In this document: piece by piece, positions 1 through 7,113 of the stretch
Position numbering within the stretch: position 1 is the first letter of the stretch
Layout of the letters: the number at the start of each line of letters is the position of its first letter
Assembly: GCA_963588905.1 (NCBI GenBank)
Contig: CAVAJF010000006.1
Span: 97,618 to 161,617, forward strand
Direction of reading: 5' to 3'
Origin: Butyricicoccus_A sp963588905
GTDB lineage: Bacteria > Bacillota > Clostridia > Oscillospirales > Butyricicoccaceae
DNA length: 64,000 nucleotides
Made by a program: the position numbers and the translations under genes
The notes under the pieces: generated by a model
The model's input: the letters and a program-made list of their open reading frames with translations, nothing else
Database searches by the model: none
Told to the model about the DNA's origin: nothing

Positions 1-900
1 CTTGCGATTAAAGGCATGGCGCGTGCAAGCCGGCATGTCGGCAAGCATATCATTTCGACAGCATTGGAGCATTCTTCTGTCAGCGGCACGCTGACTGCGT
101 TGCAGGAACGCGGGTATGAGATAGACTTGGTGGATATTGACCGCGAGGGCAAGGTGGATTTAGAGCACCTGCGTGAACTGCTGCGAAAAGATACGGTTAT
201 GGTCGCAGTATGCGCTGTGGACAGCGAATTGGGTACCGTGCAGCCGATTCATGAGATTGCAGAGCTGGTCAAGCAGGTTCCGGATTGCCGTCTGCATGTG
301 GACGCCACACAGGCAGTGGGAAAAATGCCGATCAGCTTTGACGGAATCGATACCATGAGTATCGCGCCGCATAAGTTTTATGGTCTCAATGGCTGTGGTA
401 TCTTGGTCAAACGCAAGGGTGTGATTCTGGAGCCGCTGATTCATGGCGGCGCGAGCACGACGATTTATCGCAGCGGCACACCGGCGCTGGCACTGGCTGC
501 TTCTATGGAGACAGCTTTGCAGCTCGCGCTGGAACAGCTGCCTCAGAGACAGGCTGTCGTGCAGGCGTGGAACGATCTGCTGAGAGAAAAGCTGGCTGCT
601 TATCCAAAGGTGCGCATCAACAGCCCAAAGCAGGCAATTCCGCATATTTTAAATTTGAGCGTACAAGGCGTCAAAGGCTCTGCCTTTCAGCAAGCATTGG
701 ATGAAAAGGGAATATGCGTTTCTGTAAAATCCGCTTGTTCTGTGGCGAATACGCCGTCCAGAGCGGTGTTTGCCGTCAGCCATGACCGCAAAACAGCCAT
801 GTCCTCTTGGCGTATCAGTTTGAGTCATTTGACAACACAGGAAGAACTCAATGCATTTCTCACTGCGTTTGAAGCATGTTATAAGGAGTTAACGAAATGA
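1..900 (+). CDS. Cysteine desulfurase (NifS/IscS-like), 5' end cut by window edge
   Basis: PLP enzyme that takes sulfur from cysteine as an enzyme persulfide for tRNA thiolation or Fe-S assembly. The open frame runs in from base 1 (LAIKG precedes the first Met), so the start lies outside the window; 299 codons are visible. Family marks are the GKHIISTALEHSS block, the PLP-lysine block SIAPHKFYGLNG and a C-terminal SVKSACS block holding the candidate persulfide cysteine. The stop overlaps the next start (ATGA at 897-900), so it is translationally coupled to a TtcA-like thiolase. That makes a dedicated sulfur donor for tRNA thiolation the likely job (inference). Confidence 0.88.
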   Translation, partial: LAIKGMARASRHVGKHIISTALEHSSVSGTLTALQERGYEIDLVDIDREGKVDLEHLRELLRKDTVMVAVCAVDSELGTVQPIHEIAELVKQVPDCRLHVDATQAVGKMPISFDGIDTMSIAPHKFYGLNGCGILVKRKGVILEPLIHGGASTTIYRSGTPALALAASMETALQLALEQLPQRQAVVQAWNDLLREKLAAYPKVRINSPKQAIPHILNLSVQGVKGSAFQQALDEKGICVSVKSACSVANTPSRAVFAVSHDRKTAMSSWRISLSHLTTQEELNAFLTAFEACYKELTK

Positions 901-1889
901 GCCGAGAATTTGAGCCATATCAGCGCATAGAGCGCAGTATTATTACCAAATATAAAAAAGAAATTTGGAATCCGTTTACCCATGCGGTGCGGGATTATCA
1001 GCTGATTCAGCCGGGAGACAAGATCGCCGTCTGTATTTCCGGCGGCAAGGATTCCATGCTGATGGCAAAGCTGATTCAGCAGCTGCATCGTCACAGTGAA
1101 GTGCCGTTTGATGTGGTGTATCTTGTCATGGATCCGGGATACAACGAAATCAATCGCCAGAAAATCGAAAGCAATGCCAAGCTGCTGCACATTCCGATTA
1201 CCATTTTTGAGACCAATATCTTCGCGGTAGCCAATAAGACGGAAAAAGATCCGTGTTATCTGTGTGCGCGGATGCGCCGCGGTCATTTGTACAGCAAGGC
1301 ACGGGAACTGGGCTGCAACAAAATTGCGCTTGGTCATCACTTCAATGATGTCATTGAAACGGTTGTCATGGGTATGTTCTACAGCTCAATGATTCAGACC
1401 ATGCCGCCGAAGCTGCACAGCGATAACTTCCCAGGCATGGAGGTTATTCGTCCGATGTATGGCATTCATGAGGAGTCGATTATCGCATGGAAAAACTACA
1501 ATGATTTGGAGTTTATTCAGTGTGCATGTCGCTTTACGGAAAATTGCACCATGTGTGACAATGGCGGCGGCGGATCCAAACGACAGGAAATCAAGACGCT
1601 GATTCGCCGACTCAAGAGAGATAATTCGTATATTGAAAAGAGCATTTTCAACGGCATTCATGCGGTGTCTATTGATACGTTTGCCGGCTATAAGAGCCGC
1701 GGCATCAAGCATTCCTTCCTGGAATCCTATGATGAAAAAACACCGATCGGACCGATGAAGGAATCTGTCGGCATGAATCGGGCGGATATGCAGGCATTCT
1801 TGGCAGAAGAAGCCCAGAGCGGCACAGAGGAACTGGAAGCCTATCGCAAGCTGATGCAGAAGATCGGTATCGATTTCCCGCAGAAATAA
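897..1889 (+). CDS. ttcA: TtcA/TtuA-family tRNA thiolation ATPase
   Basis: PP-loop ATPase that adenylates a tRNA base and replaces oxygen with sulfur, usually with a 4Fe-4S cluster. The protein has 330 residues. The PP-loop SGGKDS is at about 48-53, a CYLC pair (C120, C123) provides cluster ligands, and further cysteines lie at C209, C211, C217 and C220. The start overlaps the upstream cysteine desulfurase stop by 4 bases, and a strong terminator follows. TtcA proper makes 2-thiocytidine-32, but clostridial relatives differ, so family membership is firm and the modified base is not. The extra cysteine pair around 217-220 could be a zinc site as in TtuA-like proteins. Confidence 0.82.
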   Translation: MSREFEPYQRIERSIITKYKKEIWNPFTHAVRDYQLIQPGDKIAVCISGGKDSMLMAKLIQQLHRHSEVPFDVVYLVMDPGYNEINRQKIESNAKLLHIPITIFETNIFAVANKTEKDPCYLCARMRRGHLYSKARELGCNKIALGHHFNDVIETVVMGMFYSSMIQTMPPKLHSDNFPGMEVIRPMYGIHEESIIAWKNYNDLEFIQCACRFTENCTMCDNGGGGSKRQEIKTLIRRLKRDNSYIEKSIFNGIHAVSIDTFAGYKSRGIKHSFLESYDEKTPIGPMKESVGMNRADMQAFLAEEAQSGTEELEAYRKLMQKIGIDFPQK

Positions 1890-1903
1890 TAGAAAATGAT
1901 AAT

Positions 1904-1953
1904 AAAAACAGTTGAAATGTTGTGTTTTACACAGCATTTCAACTGTTTTTTTG
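1904..1953 (+). terminator. Intrinsic terminator after the tRNA thiolation pair
   Basis: A perfect 16-bp stem (1904-1919 with 1935-1950) is followed by T residues. It ends the cysteine desulfurase/TtcA unit. Confidence 0.9.
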
Positions 1954-1965
1954 TTTATTTGGTAA

Positions 1966-2044
1966 ATTCTTTAGAAAATCTTAAGTATTCTTTAGGTGAT
2001 CTTAAGGTTTGCTCCATAGTTTCCTAATATTTACTCGGTATACT
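1966..2044 (+). promoter_or_regulatory. Phased TT(A/T)AG boxes and promoter of the glycolipid operon
   Basis: Two 20-bp direct repeats start at 1966 and 1987; they match except at the three bases after ATTCTTTAG. Each contains TTTAG and TTAAG half-sites, giving four half-sites at 1970, 1981, 1991 and 2002 (spacing 11, 10, 11). This phasing is typical of OmpR/PhoB-family response regulators. Downstream are possible -10 hexamers TAATAT (2025-2030) and TATACT (2039-2044) without a good -35, as expected of an activated promoter. The same half-sites precede the ABC transporter at 61235-61272. Confidence 0.6.
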
Positions 2045-2074
2045 CAACAGAAACAAGGGGATAGAGGTGAAATT

Positions 2075-3151
2075 ATGAAACAAAGAGAAATGATAATATT
2101 AACTGGCAGATTTGGCATGGGCCATTGCTGCGTGGCCGAGGCGATTCGGCAGCAGCTAGTCGAGATGGACAGCGAGATTTCCGTTCGAGTGGTAGATCTA
2201 ATTGATGAACTGTTTCCAAACGGCGGATCCGTGATTTATCACAGCTTTGCACAGATGGTGAATTATTGTCCTGGTATTTATAATCAACTCAATAAAATGG
2301 CGGGAAAATGCAATACATTCATGCAGGTTTGGGTCGCAGAAAAGATGAAACAGTTGTTGGACGGCGTAGAGATTGTTGTGTCTACGTTCCCGATGTGTTC
2401 GCAGTTTGCGGCGGCGTATAAACAAAAATATCAGCCATCCATGAAGCTGTACACGTACATAACAGATGTTGGCGCACAGGACGAATGGATTGTTTCCGGC
2501 ACGGACTTGTATTTTGTCGGTGCAGAGGAAACCAAACTGGAATTGATGGTGAAAGGCGTTCCGGCACAGAGCATTCACGTTTGTGGCATTCCGGTTCGAC
2601 AAGATTTTCTATATCCGGCACAAGAAGTGCGCAAAACACAAACAGAGATTTTGCTCATGGGCGGCGGGCTGGGACTTCTTCCATCAGCAGACACCTGTCT
2701 CTCTGTCTTGGAGCAGTGCAAAACCGTACATGTCACCGTTATTACCGGCAAAAATCAGGCTTTGTATCACAAGCTGCGCGCACAATATCCCAAGATCACC
2801 GTCGTTGGATATACCGAACACGTAGCACGGTATATGCAGCAGGCCGATTTGCTGGTGACAAAATCCGGCGGTGCGACAACATTTGAAGCAATACACAGCG
2901 AGACGCCGCTATATATTCTGCAGCCGTTTTTGATGCAGGAATTTGCCAATGCGCAGTTCATTGAACAGCATCAAATTGGCTGTGTGGCATGGAAAAAGGC
3001 GCAAACCATTCCGCAAAATATATTGGTATTGGCACAGGATGCGCAGCGGCTGCACGCGATGAAACAGCACATGAAGCAGCTGAAGTACAGCTGGGAAGCG
3101 GTTTGTCCTGCTTTTGCCTATGGAAAAAACGAAGGGCAGGCGGTATCATGA
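2075..3151 (+). CDS. MurG/UgtP-like glycolipid glycosyltransferase
   Basis: GT28-type glycosyltransferase related to processive diacylglycerol glucosyltransferases (UgtP) and plant MGDG synthase, which use a UDP-sugar to glycosylate diacylglycerol at the membrane. I start it at ATG 2075, 8 bases after AGAGGTGA, giving 358 residues; an in-frame ATG at 2009 lacks a ribosome site. The N-terminal MGDG-synthase block has GRFGMGHCCVAEAI. The C-terminal donor block has the GGGLGLL glycine-rich turn and a KSGGATTFEA acceptor/donor loop. Its stop overlaps the deacetylase start (ATGA). With the deacetylase and flippase-like gene it looks like a membrane glycolipid or lipoteichoic-acid-anchor unit; acceptor and sugar are not readable. 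Confidence 0.83.
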   Translation: MKQREMIILTGRFGMGHCCVAEAIRQQLVEMDSEISVRVVDLIDELFPNGGSVIYHSFAQMVNYCPGIYNQLNKMAGKCNTFMQVWVAEKMKQLLDGVEIVVSTFPMCSQFAAAYKQKYQPSMKLYTYITDVGAQDEWIVSGTDLYFVGAEETKLELMVKGVPAQSIHVCGIPVRQDFLYPAQEVRKTQTEILLMGGGLGLLPSADTCLSVLEQCKTVHVTVITGKNQALYHKLRAQYPKITVVGYTEHVARYMQQADLLVTKSGGATTFEAIHSETPLYILQPFLMQEFANAQFIEQHQIGCVAWKKAQTIPQNILVLAQDAQRLHAMKQHMKQLKYSWEAVCPAFAYGKNEGQAVS

Positions 3152-3831
3152 ACACGTGGTATTTGCTTGGCGCCTGTACGGCTGTGCTGGCATACAGCAT
3201 TGTCCCCACGTATACGGCAAAATTTTTGCACCGCGTGCGCCGTAAGCGTGGTGGGAAAAACCTGTATTTAACTTTTGATGATGGACCGGATTTATTGTAT
3301 ACGCCGCAATTGCTGCGTCTGCTCGCACGGTATGACATCAAAGCGAGCTTTTTCGTTGTGGCGCAGTTCGCTGCACAGAATCCGGCTATCATTCAGCGAA
3401 TGCGGGATGAGGGGCACTTGGTCGGTGTGCATGGATTGGCGCATAAAAATGGAATGCTGCAAACACCATGGCAGGCATACAGCGATTTTCGAGAAGCGCG
3501 GCAGACCATGCAGCATCTAGGCGTAAATGTCCAGTATTTTCGGCCGCCATGGGGACATTGGAATGTGGTATCTGCCTGCCAGATGTGCCGCGTTGGGATG
3601 AAACCGATGCTGTGGGATGTCATGGCGCAGGACTGGAGTGCATCAGAAACTGCCGAGAGCATTGAAACCAAACTGTTGCAGCGCACGACAGGAGGCAGTA
3701 TCATTTGCCTGCACGATGGACGCGGCAAGGATGATGCACCGGCAAGAACGATTGCGGCATTGCGCAAAACAATTCCGCAATGGCTGAAACAGGGCTACCG
3801 ATTTGATACGGTGGATCATTATGGAACATAA
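3148..3831 (+). CDS. Membrane-anchored polysaccharide deacetylase (NodB domain)
   Basis: Carbohydrate esterase 4 protein of 227 residues that removes N-acetyl groups from cell-surface glycans. An N-terminal hydrophobic segment (about 3-20) acts as signal or anchor. The NodB domain follows: TFDDGPD metal/catalytic motif near 40-46, HGLAHKNG in place of the usual HS-x-H-x-H block, RPPWGHWN, and a closing ICLHDGR. The ATG at 3148 overlaps the upstream stop, and the end overlaps the next gene by 11 bases, so the three genes are tightly coupled. In this context the substrate may be the sugar head group made by the neighbouring glycosyltransferase, rather than peptidoglycan (inference). Confidence 0.85.
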   Translation: MNTWYLLGACTAVLAYSIVPTYTAKFLHRVRRKRGGKNLYLTFDDGPDLLYTPQLLRLLARYDIKASFFVVAQFAAQNPAIIQRMRDEGHLVGVHGLAHKNGMLQTPWQAYSDFREARQTMQHLGVNVQYFRPPWGHWNVVSACQMCRVGMKPMLWDVMAQDWSASETAESIETKLLQRTTGGSIICLHDGRGKDDAPARTIAALRKTIPQWLKQGYRFDTVDHYGT

Positions 3832-4870
3832 ATTGACAAGAAAACAGATTGCAGGCAATTTACTTCTGTTTGTCGGATTGATTGCTATTACCTTTTATTT
3901 TTTGCTGCGCGGACAAAATCCGAGAGAGCTTTTGCAGGCGGTGCGCAGCGCGCGCGTGTCGTTTATTGCCATTGCGATTGGATGCATGTGCGTGTTCGTG
4001 CTCTGCGAGGGAATCGCTACATGGCAGTGCTTGCGCTTGTTTGGCTGCCGCAATAAGTTGAGCAGAAATATTTTTTATGCATTGGTTGGCTTTTTCTTTA
4101 GTTCCGTCACACCGTCTGCCAGCGGTGGACAGCCGATGCAGCTCTATTATATGCATCGAGATACGATTGCGGTTCCGACGGCAACCTTGGCACTACTGGT
4201 GCAGTTTTCTGTTTTTCAGTGTGTTACGATTGCCTTTGCTGCTGTTGGATTTGGAACCCAGTATGCGCAGTTGGTGCAGGAGGGCGGCGCGTTTCGATAT
4301 GCTTTCCTGCTTGGAACGGCGGTCAATGCAGCGCTGCTTGTCATCACACTGGCAATCATTTTTTCTAAGCGGGCAAGTGAAAACATCTTGCGCTTGGTCG
4401 TACGGCTGCTGACGCTGATACGCTATAAAAAGGTCGAACAGATGCAGCAGCAGTTGTCGGAGCAATTGGAGCTGTATCATCGCGGCACACAGTATTTGCG
4501 TCAAAATACGCATATTTTATGCCGCGTTGTCGGAATTACCATTGTACAGACCGTTGCCTTTTACACGATTCCGTGCTGGATTGCCATGGCATTGTATCCA
4601 TCCATGGCACATTCATTTTTTGCTATTGCGGCGATGGAAGCGGTCTTGTATGTCAGTGTTTCTGCCCTGCCGCTGCCCGGCTCCATCGGTGCCAGTGAAG
4701 GCGCGTTTTTGCTGCTGTTTCGCGCCTTTATTCCGGGTGCAGCACTGCACAACGCGATGCTGCTCAGCCGTGGTGTCAGTTTTTACTTGTTTGTTGCGGG
4801 AAGCGGTTGCTCGGTTGCTCTGCATCATTTGTTTGAGAGGGCAAAACCAATCCGAAAGCAAATACCATGA
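3821..4870 (+). CDS. UPF0104/MprF-N-like membrane flippase
   Basis: Integral membrane protein of 349 residues with about eight hydrophobic segments, of the lysylphosphatidylglycerol-flippase/AglD2 group (UPF0104). The conserved TPSASGGQP turn, near residue 99, marks the family. The start is ATG 3821 inside the deacetylase 3' end. It lacks the C-terminal aminoacyl-transfer domain of full MprF, so it would move a lipid rather than aminoacylate it. As the last gene before a terminator, in an operon with a glycolipid glycosyltransferase, it is a natural candidate for flipping that glycolipid across the membrane. The substrate is inference. Confidence 0.75.
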   Translation: MEHKLTRKQIAGNLLLFVGLIAITFYFLLRGQNPRELLQAVRSARVSFIAIAIGCMCVFVLCEGIATWQCLRLFGCRNKLSRNIFYALVGFFFSSVTPSASGGQPMQLYYMHRDTIAVPTATLALLVQFSVFQCVTIAFAAVGFGTQYAQLVQEGGAFRYAFLLGTAVNAALLVITLAIIFSKRASENILRLVVRLLTLIRYKKVEQMQQQLSEQLELYHRGTQYLRQNTHILCRVVGITIVQTVAFYTIPCWIAMALYPSMAHSFFAIAAMEAVLYVSVSALPLPGSIGASEGAFLLLFRAFIPGAALHNAMLLSRGVSFYLFVAGSGCSVALHHLFERAKPIRKQIP

Positions 4871-4871
4871 C

Positions 4872-4908
4872 AACCGCCCTTCTCCGAATGCGGGAGAAGG
4901 GCGGTTTG
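4872..4908 (+). terminator. Terminator of the glycolipid operon
   Basis: A perfect 14-bp GC-rich stem (4872-4885 with 4893-4906) with a 7-base loop; the T-run is short. Confidence 0.75.
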
Positions 4909-4982
4909 GCGTGTTGAAATTTTACATGCAGAATGTTGTGTAATTTGTTTGTAAGTCATGCGTAAGATGTTAGGAAAACGCA

Positions 4983-5011
4983 TTGACTTTTGTCTGCGTA
5001 TGGAGCAAAAT
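4983..5011 (+). promoter_or_regulatory. Sigma-A type promoter of the 31-codon small gene
   Basis: TTGACT (4983-4988), 17 bp, CAAAAT (5006-5011). It lies after the previous terminator and 42 bases before the small gene, so that gene has its own transcript. Confidence 0.55.
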
Positions 5012-5052
5012 AGGGGAGAACAAAAGAGAAGAGATAGTGGGAGGTGATAGGT

Positions 5053-5148
5053 ATGTTCCAAATTCGGGACTATTCTCATTGCGAGCCGGATGCACCGGAT
5101 ATTGATGATCTGATCTTCGGTGATGAGCAGCCGCAGAGTGAAAAGTAA
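5053..5148 (+). CDS. Unrecognised 31-residue acidic small protein
   Basis: A short reading frame starting MFQIRDYSHCEPD and ending DEQPQSEK, with ten Asp/Glu, one cysteine and no membrane segment. The ribosome site GGGAGGTGAT, 5 bases before ATG, is almost a full anti-Shine-Dalgarno match and is among the strongest in the window. It has its own promoter (4983-5011) and terminator (5166-5200), which argues that it is a real monocistronic small-protein gene rather than chance. I do not recognise a family. Alternatives are a leader-type peptide or a substrate for modification, but no modifying enzyme is adjacent. Confidence 0.6.
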   Translation: MFQIRDYSHCEPDAPDIDDLIFGDEQPQSEK

Positions 5149-5165
5149 AAAAAGACCGTCGAGGG

Positions 5166-5200
5166 AAATCATTCATTGGAAAAATGAGTGATTTTTTTAT
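5166..5200 (+). terminator. Terminator of the small gene
   Basis: Stem 5166-5177 with 5183-5194 (one mismatch) followed by a run of T. Confidence 0.8.
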
Positions 5201-5207
5201 TTTATGC

Positions 5208-5247
5208 GCAAGAAAAGACCATGCAGCGTCATGAACTGCATGGTCTT
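5208..5247 (-). terminator. Terminator of the ylxM-to-trmD operon
   Basis: A perfect 12-bp stem (5215-5226 with 5236-5247) with a T-rich tract on the minus strand, 13 bases past the trmD stop. The operon therefore ends without rplS (L19), which often follows trmD. Confidence 0.75.
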
Positions 5248-5259
5248 CATCTGATGTGA

Positions 5260-6006
5260 TTAAAATCGGATGATACCGTCTTCCAAATAAATTTCATCCA
5301 GAATCTTTTGATCCTGTTTGCCCTGTGGTTCAAATTGCTCGAAGAGATCCGGACGCTGTTTGCGCGTGCGAGCAAGGCTCTGCTTTCTGCGCCATCTATC
5401 AATGTTGGCATGATGGCCGGACAGCAGAACTTCCGGAACCGCACGGTCGTGCCAGACAGCTGGCTTGGTGTACTGCGGATACTCCAATAAGCCGTTCCAA
5501 TGGCTTTCATCGGTGAAGCAGACCTCTTCTGCCAGTACACCGGGAACCATACGGCAGACGGCGTCTGTGACCGCCATAGCGGGGATTTCACCGCCAGTGA
5601 GTACAAAATCACCGATAGAGATCTCTTCGTCTACACATTCGTCAATGAACCGCTGGTCAATGCCCTCGTAGTGACCGCACACGATGACAATATGCTCGTG
5701 CGCCAGCAGTTCACGCGCCTTTTCCTGACAAAATGGCTTGCCCTGTGCGCTCATCAGGACGGTATGCACGTGCTTGCCGCCGGTTACATGCTGATGACAG
5801 CGGAACAGTGGATCCGCCTGCATAACCATGCCTTTTCCGCCGCCGTATGGTGTGTCATCGACGCGATTGTGCTTGTCTAAGGTAAAATCACGGATGTTGG
5901 TCGCCTGAATGCTCACAAGCCCTGCCTGCTGTGCGCGGCCGATGATGCTCGTCTGCATGACCGCATCAATCATTTCTGGAAACAGCGTTAAAATATCAAA
6001 CTTCAT
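5260..6006 (-). CDS. trmD: tRNA (guanine37-N1)-methyltransferase TrmD
   Basis: Methylates G37 next to the anticodon using S-adenosylmethionine and prevents +1 frameshifting; essential in most bacteria. The 248-residue length is typical. SPOUT-fold marks are PYGGGKGMVM near 58-67 and the knot motif GDFVLTGGE with following AVTDAVCRMVPGVL. The start overlaps the end of rimM by 11 bases, the usual rimM-trmD coupling. It is the last gene of the operon before a clear terminator. Confidence 0.97.
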   Translation of the reverse strand: MKFDILTLFPEMIDAVMQTSIIGRAQQAGLVSIQATNIRDFTLDKHNRVDDTPYGGGKGMVMQADPLFRCHQHVTGGKHVHTVLMSAQGKPFCQEKARELLAHEHIVIVCGHYEGIDQRFIDECVDEEISIGDFVLTGGEIPAMAVTDAVCRMVPGVLAEEVCFTDESHWNGLLEYPQYTKPAVWHDRAVPEVLLSGHHANIDRWRRKQSLARTRKQRPDLFEQFEPQGKQDQKILDEIYLEDGIIRF

Positions 6007-6505
6007 CGCTCAACAGTCCTTCAATCGTGTGAACCGTGACACGGCCATTTTCCAAATCAACTTCTTTCAAAAATTCCGGCACGCCCGGAATCATGTGCTG
6101 GGTCTTGCCGTCTTGAATGACGTACAAATCACCGGCTGGGCCGTCAGAAATTTCTTTGACTACACCGATTTCGCGTCCAACGCGCTCGTCGTATACCGGC
6201 AGACCAATGACATCCTGAATGAAGAAAGCACCTTCCTCCAACTCTACATCGTCGCGGTTCATGTACAGTGTCATGCCGCGCATAGCCTGCGCCTGTTCTA
6301 CCGTGTCTATGCCCTCTAAATGCATGAGCACACAGCCCTTGTGCACTTTCGCTGAGGTGATGGTAATCGGAGACTGATCCTTGCGATACAGCGTGTCAAA
6401 CTCAGCCAGAAAATCCGGGGAGTCGCACCACGGCTGTACTTTGATGTCACCGCGAATGCCGTGCGTGTTTACGATCTTGCCAATTTCAAGATATTGCTTT
6501 TTCAT
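5996..6505 (-). CDS. rimM: Ribosome maturation factor RimM
   Basis: Assists 16S rRNA processing and 30S head assembly near S19. The 169-residue protein begins YLEIGKIVNTHGIRGDIKV, the hallmark of the RimM N-terminal beta-barrel, and has a C-terminal PRC-barrel region (GLPVYDERVGREIG and DLYVIQDGKTQHMIPGVPEF). A GGAGGA ribosome site lies upstream. A terminator-like hairpin sits in the leader between khpA and rimM, so rimM-trmD may be expressed below the upstream genes. Confidence 0.95.
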   Translation of the reverse strand: MKKQYLEIGKIVNTHGIRGDIKVQPWCDSPDFLAEFDTLYRKDQSPITITSAKVHKGCVLMHLEGIDTVEQAQAMRGMTLYMNRDDVELEEGAFFIQDVIGLPVYDERVGREIGVVKEISDGPAGDLYVIQDGKTQHMIPGVPEFLKEVDLENGRVTVHTIEGLLSDEV

Positions 6506-6530
6506 CGAGAATCCTCCAAGGTGAAAAGAG

Positions 6531-6558
6531 TAGAAAAAAAGAGCCGCGGCGCGGCTCT
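6531..6558 (-). terminator. Internal attenuator between khpA and rimM
   Basis: A 7-bp GC-only stem (6541-6547 with 6551-6557), extended by flanking A-T pairs, is followed on the minus strand by seven T. This lies inside a conserved operon, so it is probably a partial terminator setting the rimM-trmD level. Confidence 0.65.
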
Positions 6559-6567
6559 TGAAAAGAT

Positions 6568-6798
6568 TCAGTCGACAATTTCGACAGTGACCTTTTTATT
6601 TTGACGATTACCGGCCGCCTTCATCAAGGTGCGAATTTCCTTCGCTATGCGACCATGACGGCCGATGACCTTACCCATATCATCAGGAGCAACACGGAGC
6701 TCGAAGACGATCTCCTCTCCCTGCATGGTTTCGGTTACATTGACGGCGTCCGGGTCGTTAACAAGGTTCTTTGCGATGTAGGTCAAAAGTTCTTTCAT
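6568..6798 (-). CDS. khpA: KH-domain RNA-binding protein KhpA
   Basis: Single KH-domain protein of 76 residues (YlqC family) that partners with KhpB/EloR in Firmicutes and binds RNAs linked to cell elongation and division. The KH GxxG loop is GRHG in KVIGRHGRIAKEIR, near 43-56. Its position between rpsP and rimM is the conserved Firmicutes order. Confidence 0.93.
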   Translation of the reverse strand: MKELLTYIAKNLVNDPDAVNVTETMQGEEIVFELRVAPDDMGKVIGRHGRIAKEIRTLMKAAGNRQNKKVTVEIVD

Positions 6799-6820
6799 CT
6801 AAAACAACCTCACTTGATTT

Positions 6821-7069
6821 TTACAGTACGCCGGTTTTCTTCAGCAGTACGCGAACAGTGTCGGTCGGCTGTGCGCCGTTCTTGATCCACTGCTGTGCGC
6901 GCTCGCTGTCAATCTTGATTTCAACCGGATCGGTCAGCGGGTTGTAAGTGCCGATTTCCTCGATGAAACGACCATCGCGCGGGAAACGGGAATCTGCGAC
7001 AACGACACGGTAGAAAGGAGCCTTCTTAGCACCCAGTCTGCGAAGTCTGATTTTTACCATTGTTTTCAC
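6821..7069 (-). CDS. rpsP: 30S ribosomal protein S16
   Basis: Primary assembly protein of the 30S body. The 82-residue protein starts MVKIRLRRLGAKKAPFYR (after a short MKT variant) and has the VADSRFPRDGRFIEEIGTYNP block. An AGGAGGTG ribosome site lies just upstream. The annotated ATG at 7069 adds three residues to the usual MVKIRLRR start; the ATG at 7060, 7 bases after AGGAGGTGAAAA, may be the true one. Confidence 0.97.
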   Translation of the reverse strand: MKTMVKIRLRRLGAKKAPFYRVVVADSRFPRDGRFIEEIGTYNPLTDPVEIKIDSERAQQWIKNGAQPTDTVRVLLKKTGVL

Positions 7070-7113
7070 CTCCTGTGAATTGATTATTGTAAATATCTTT
7101 ACACGAAATTAAA

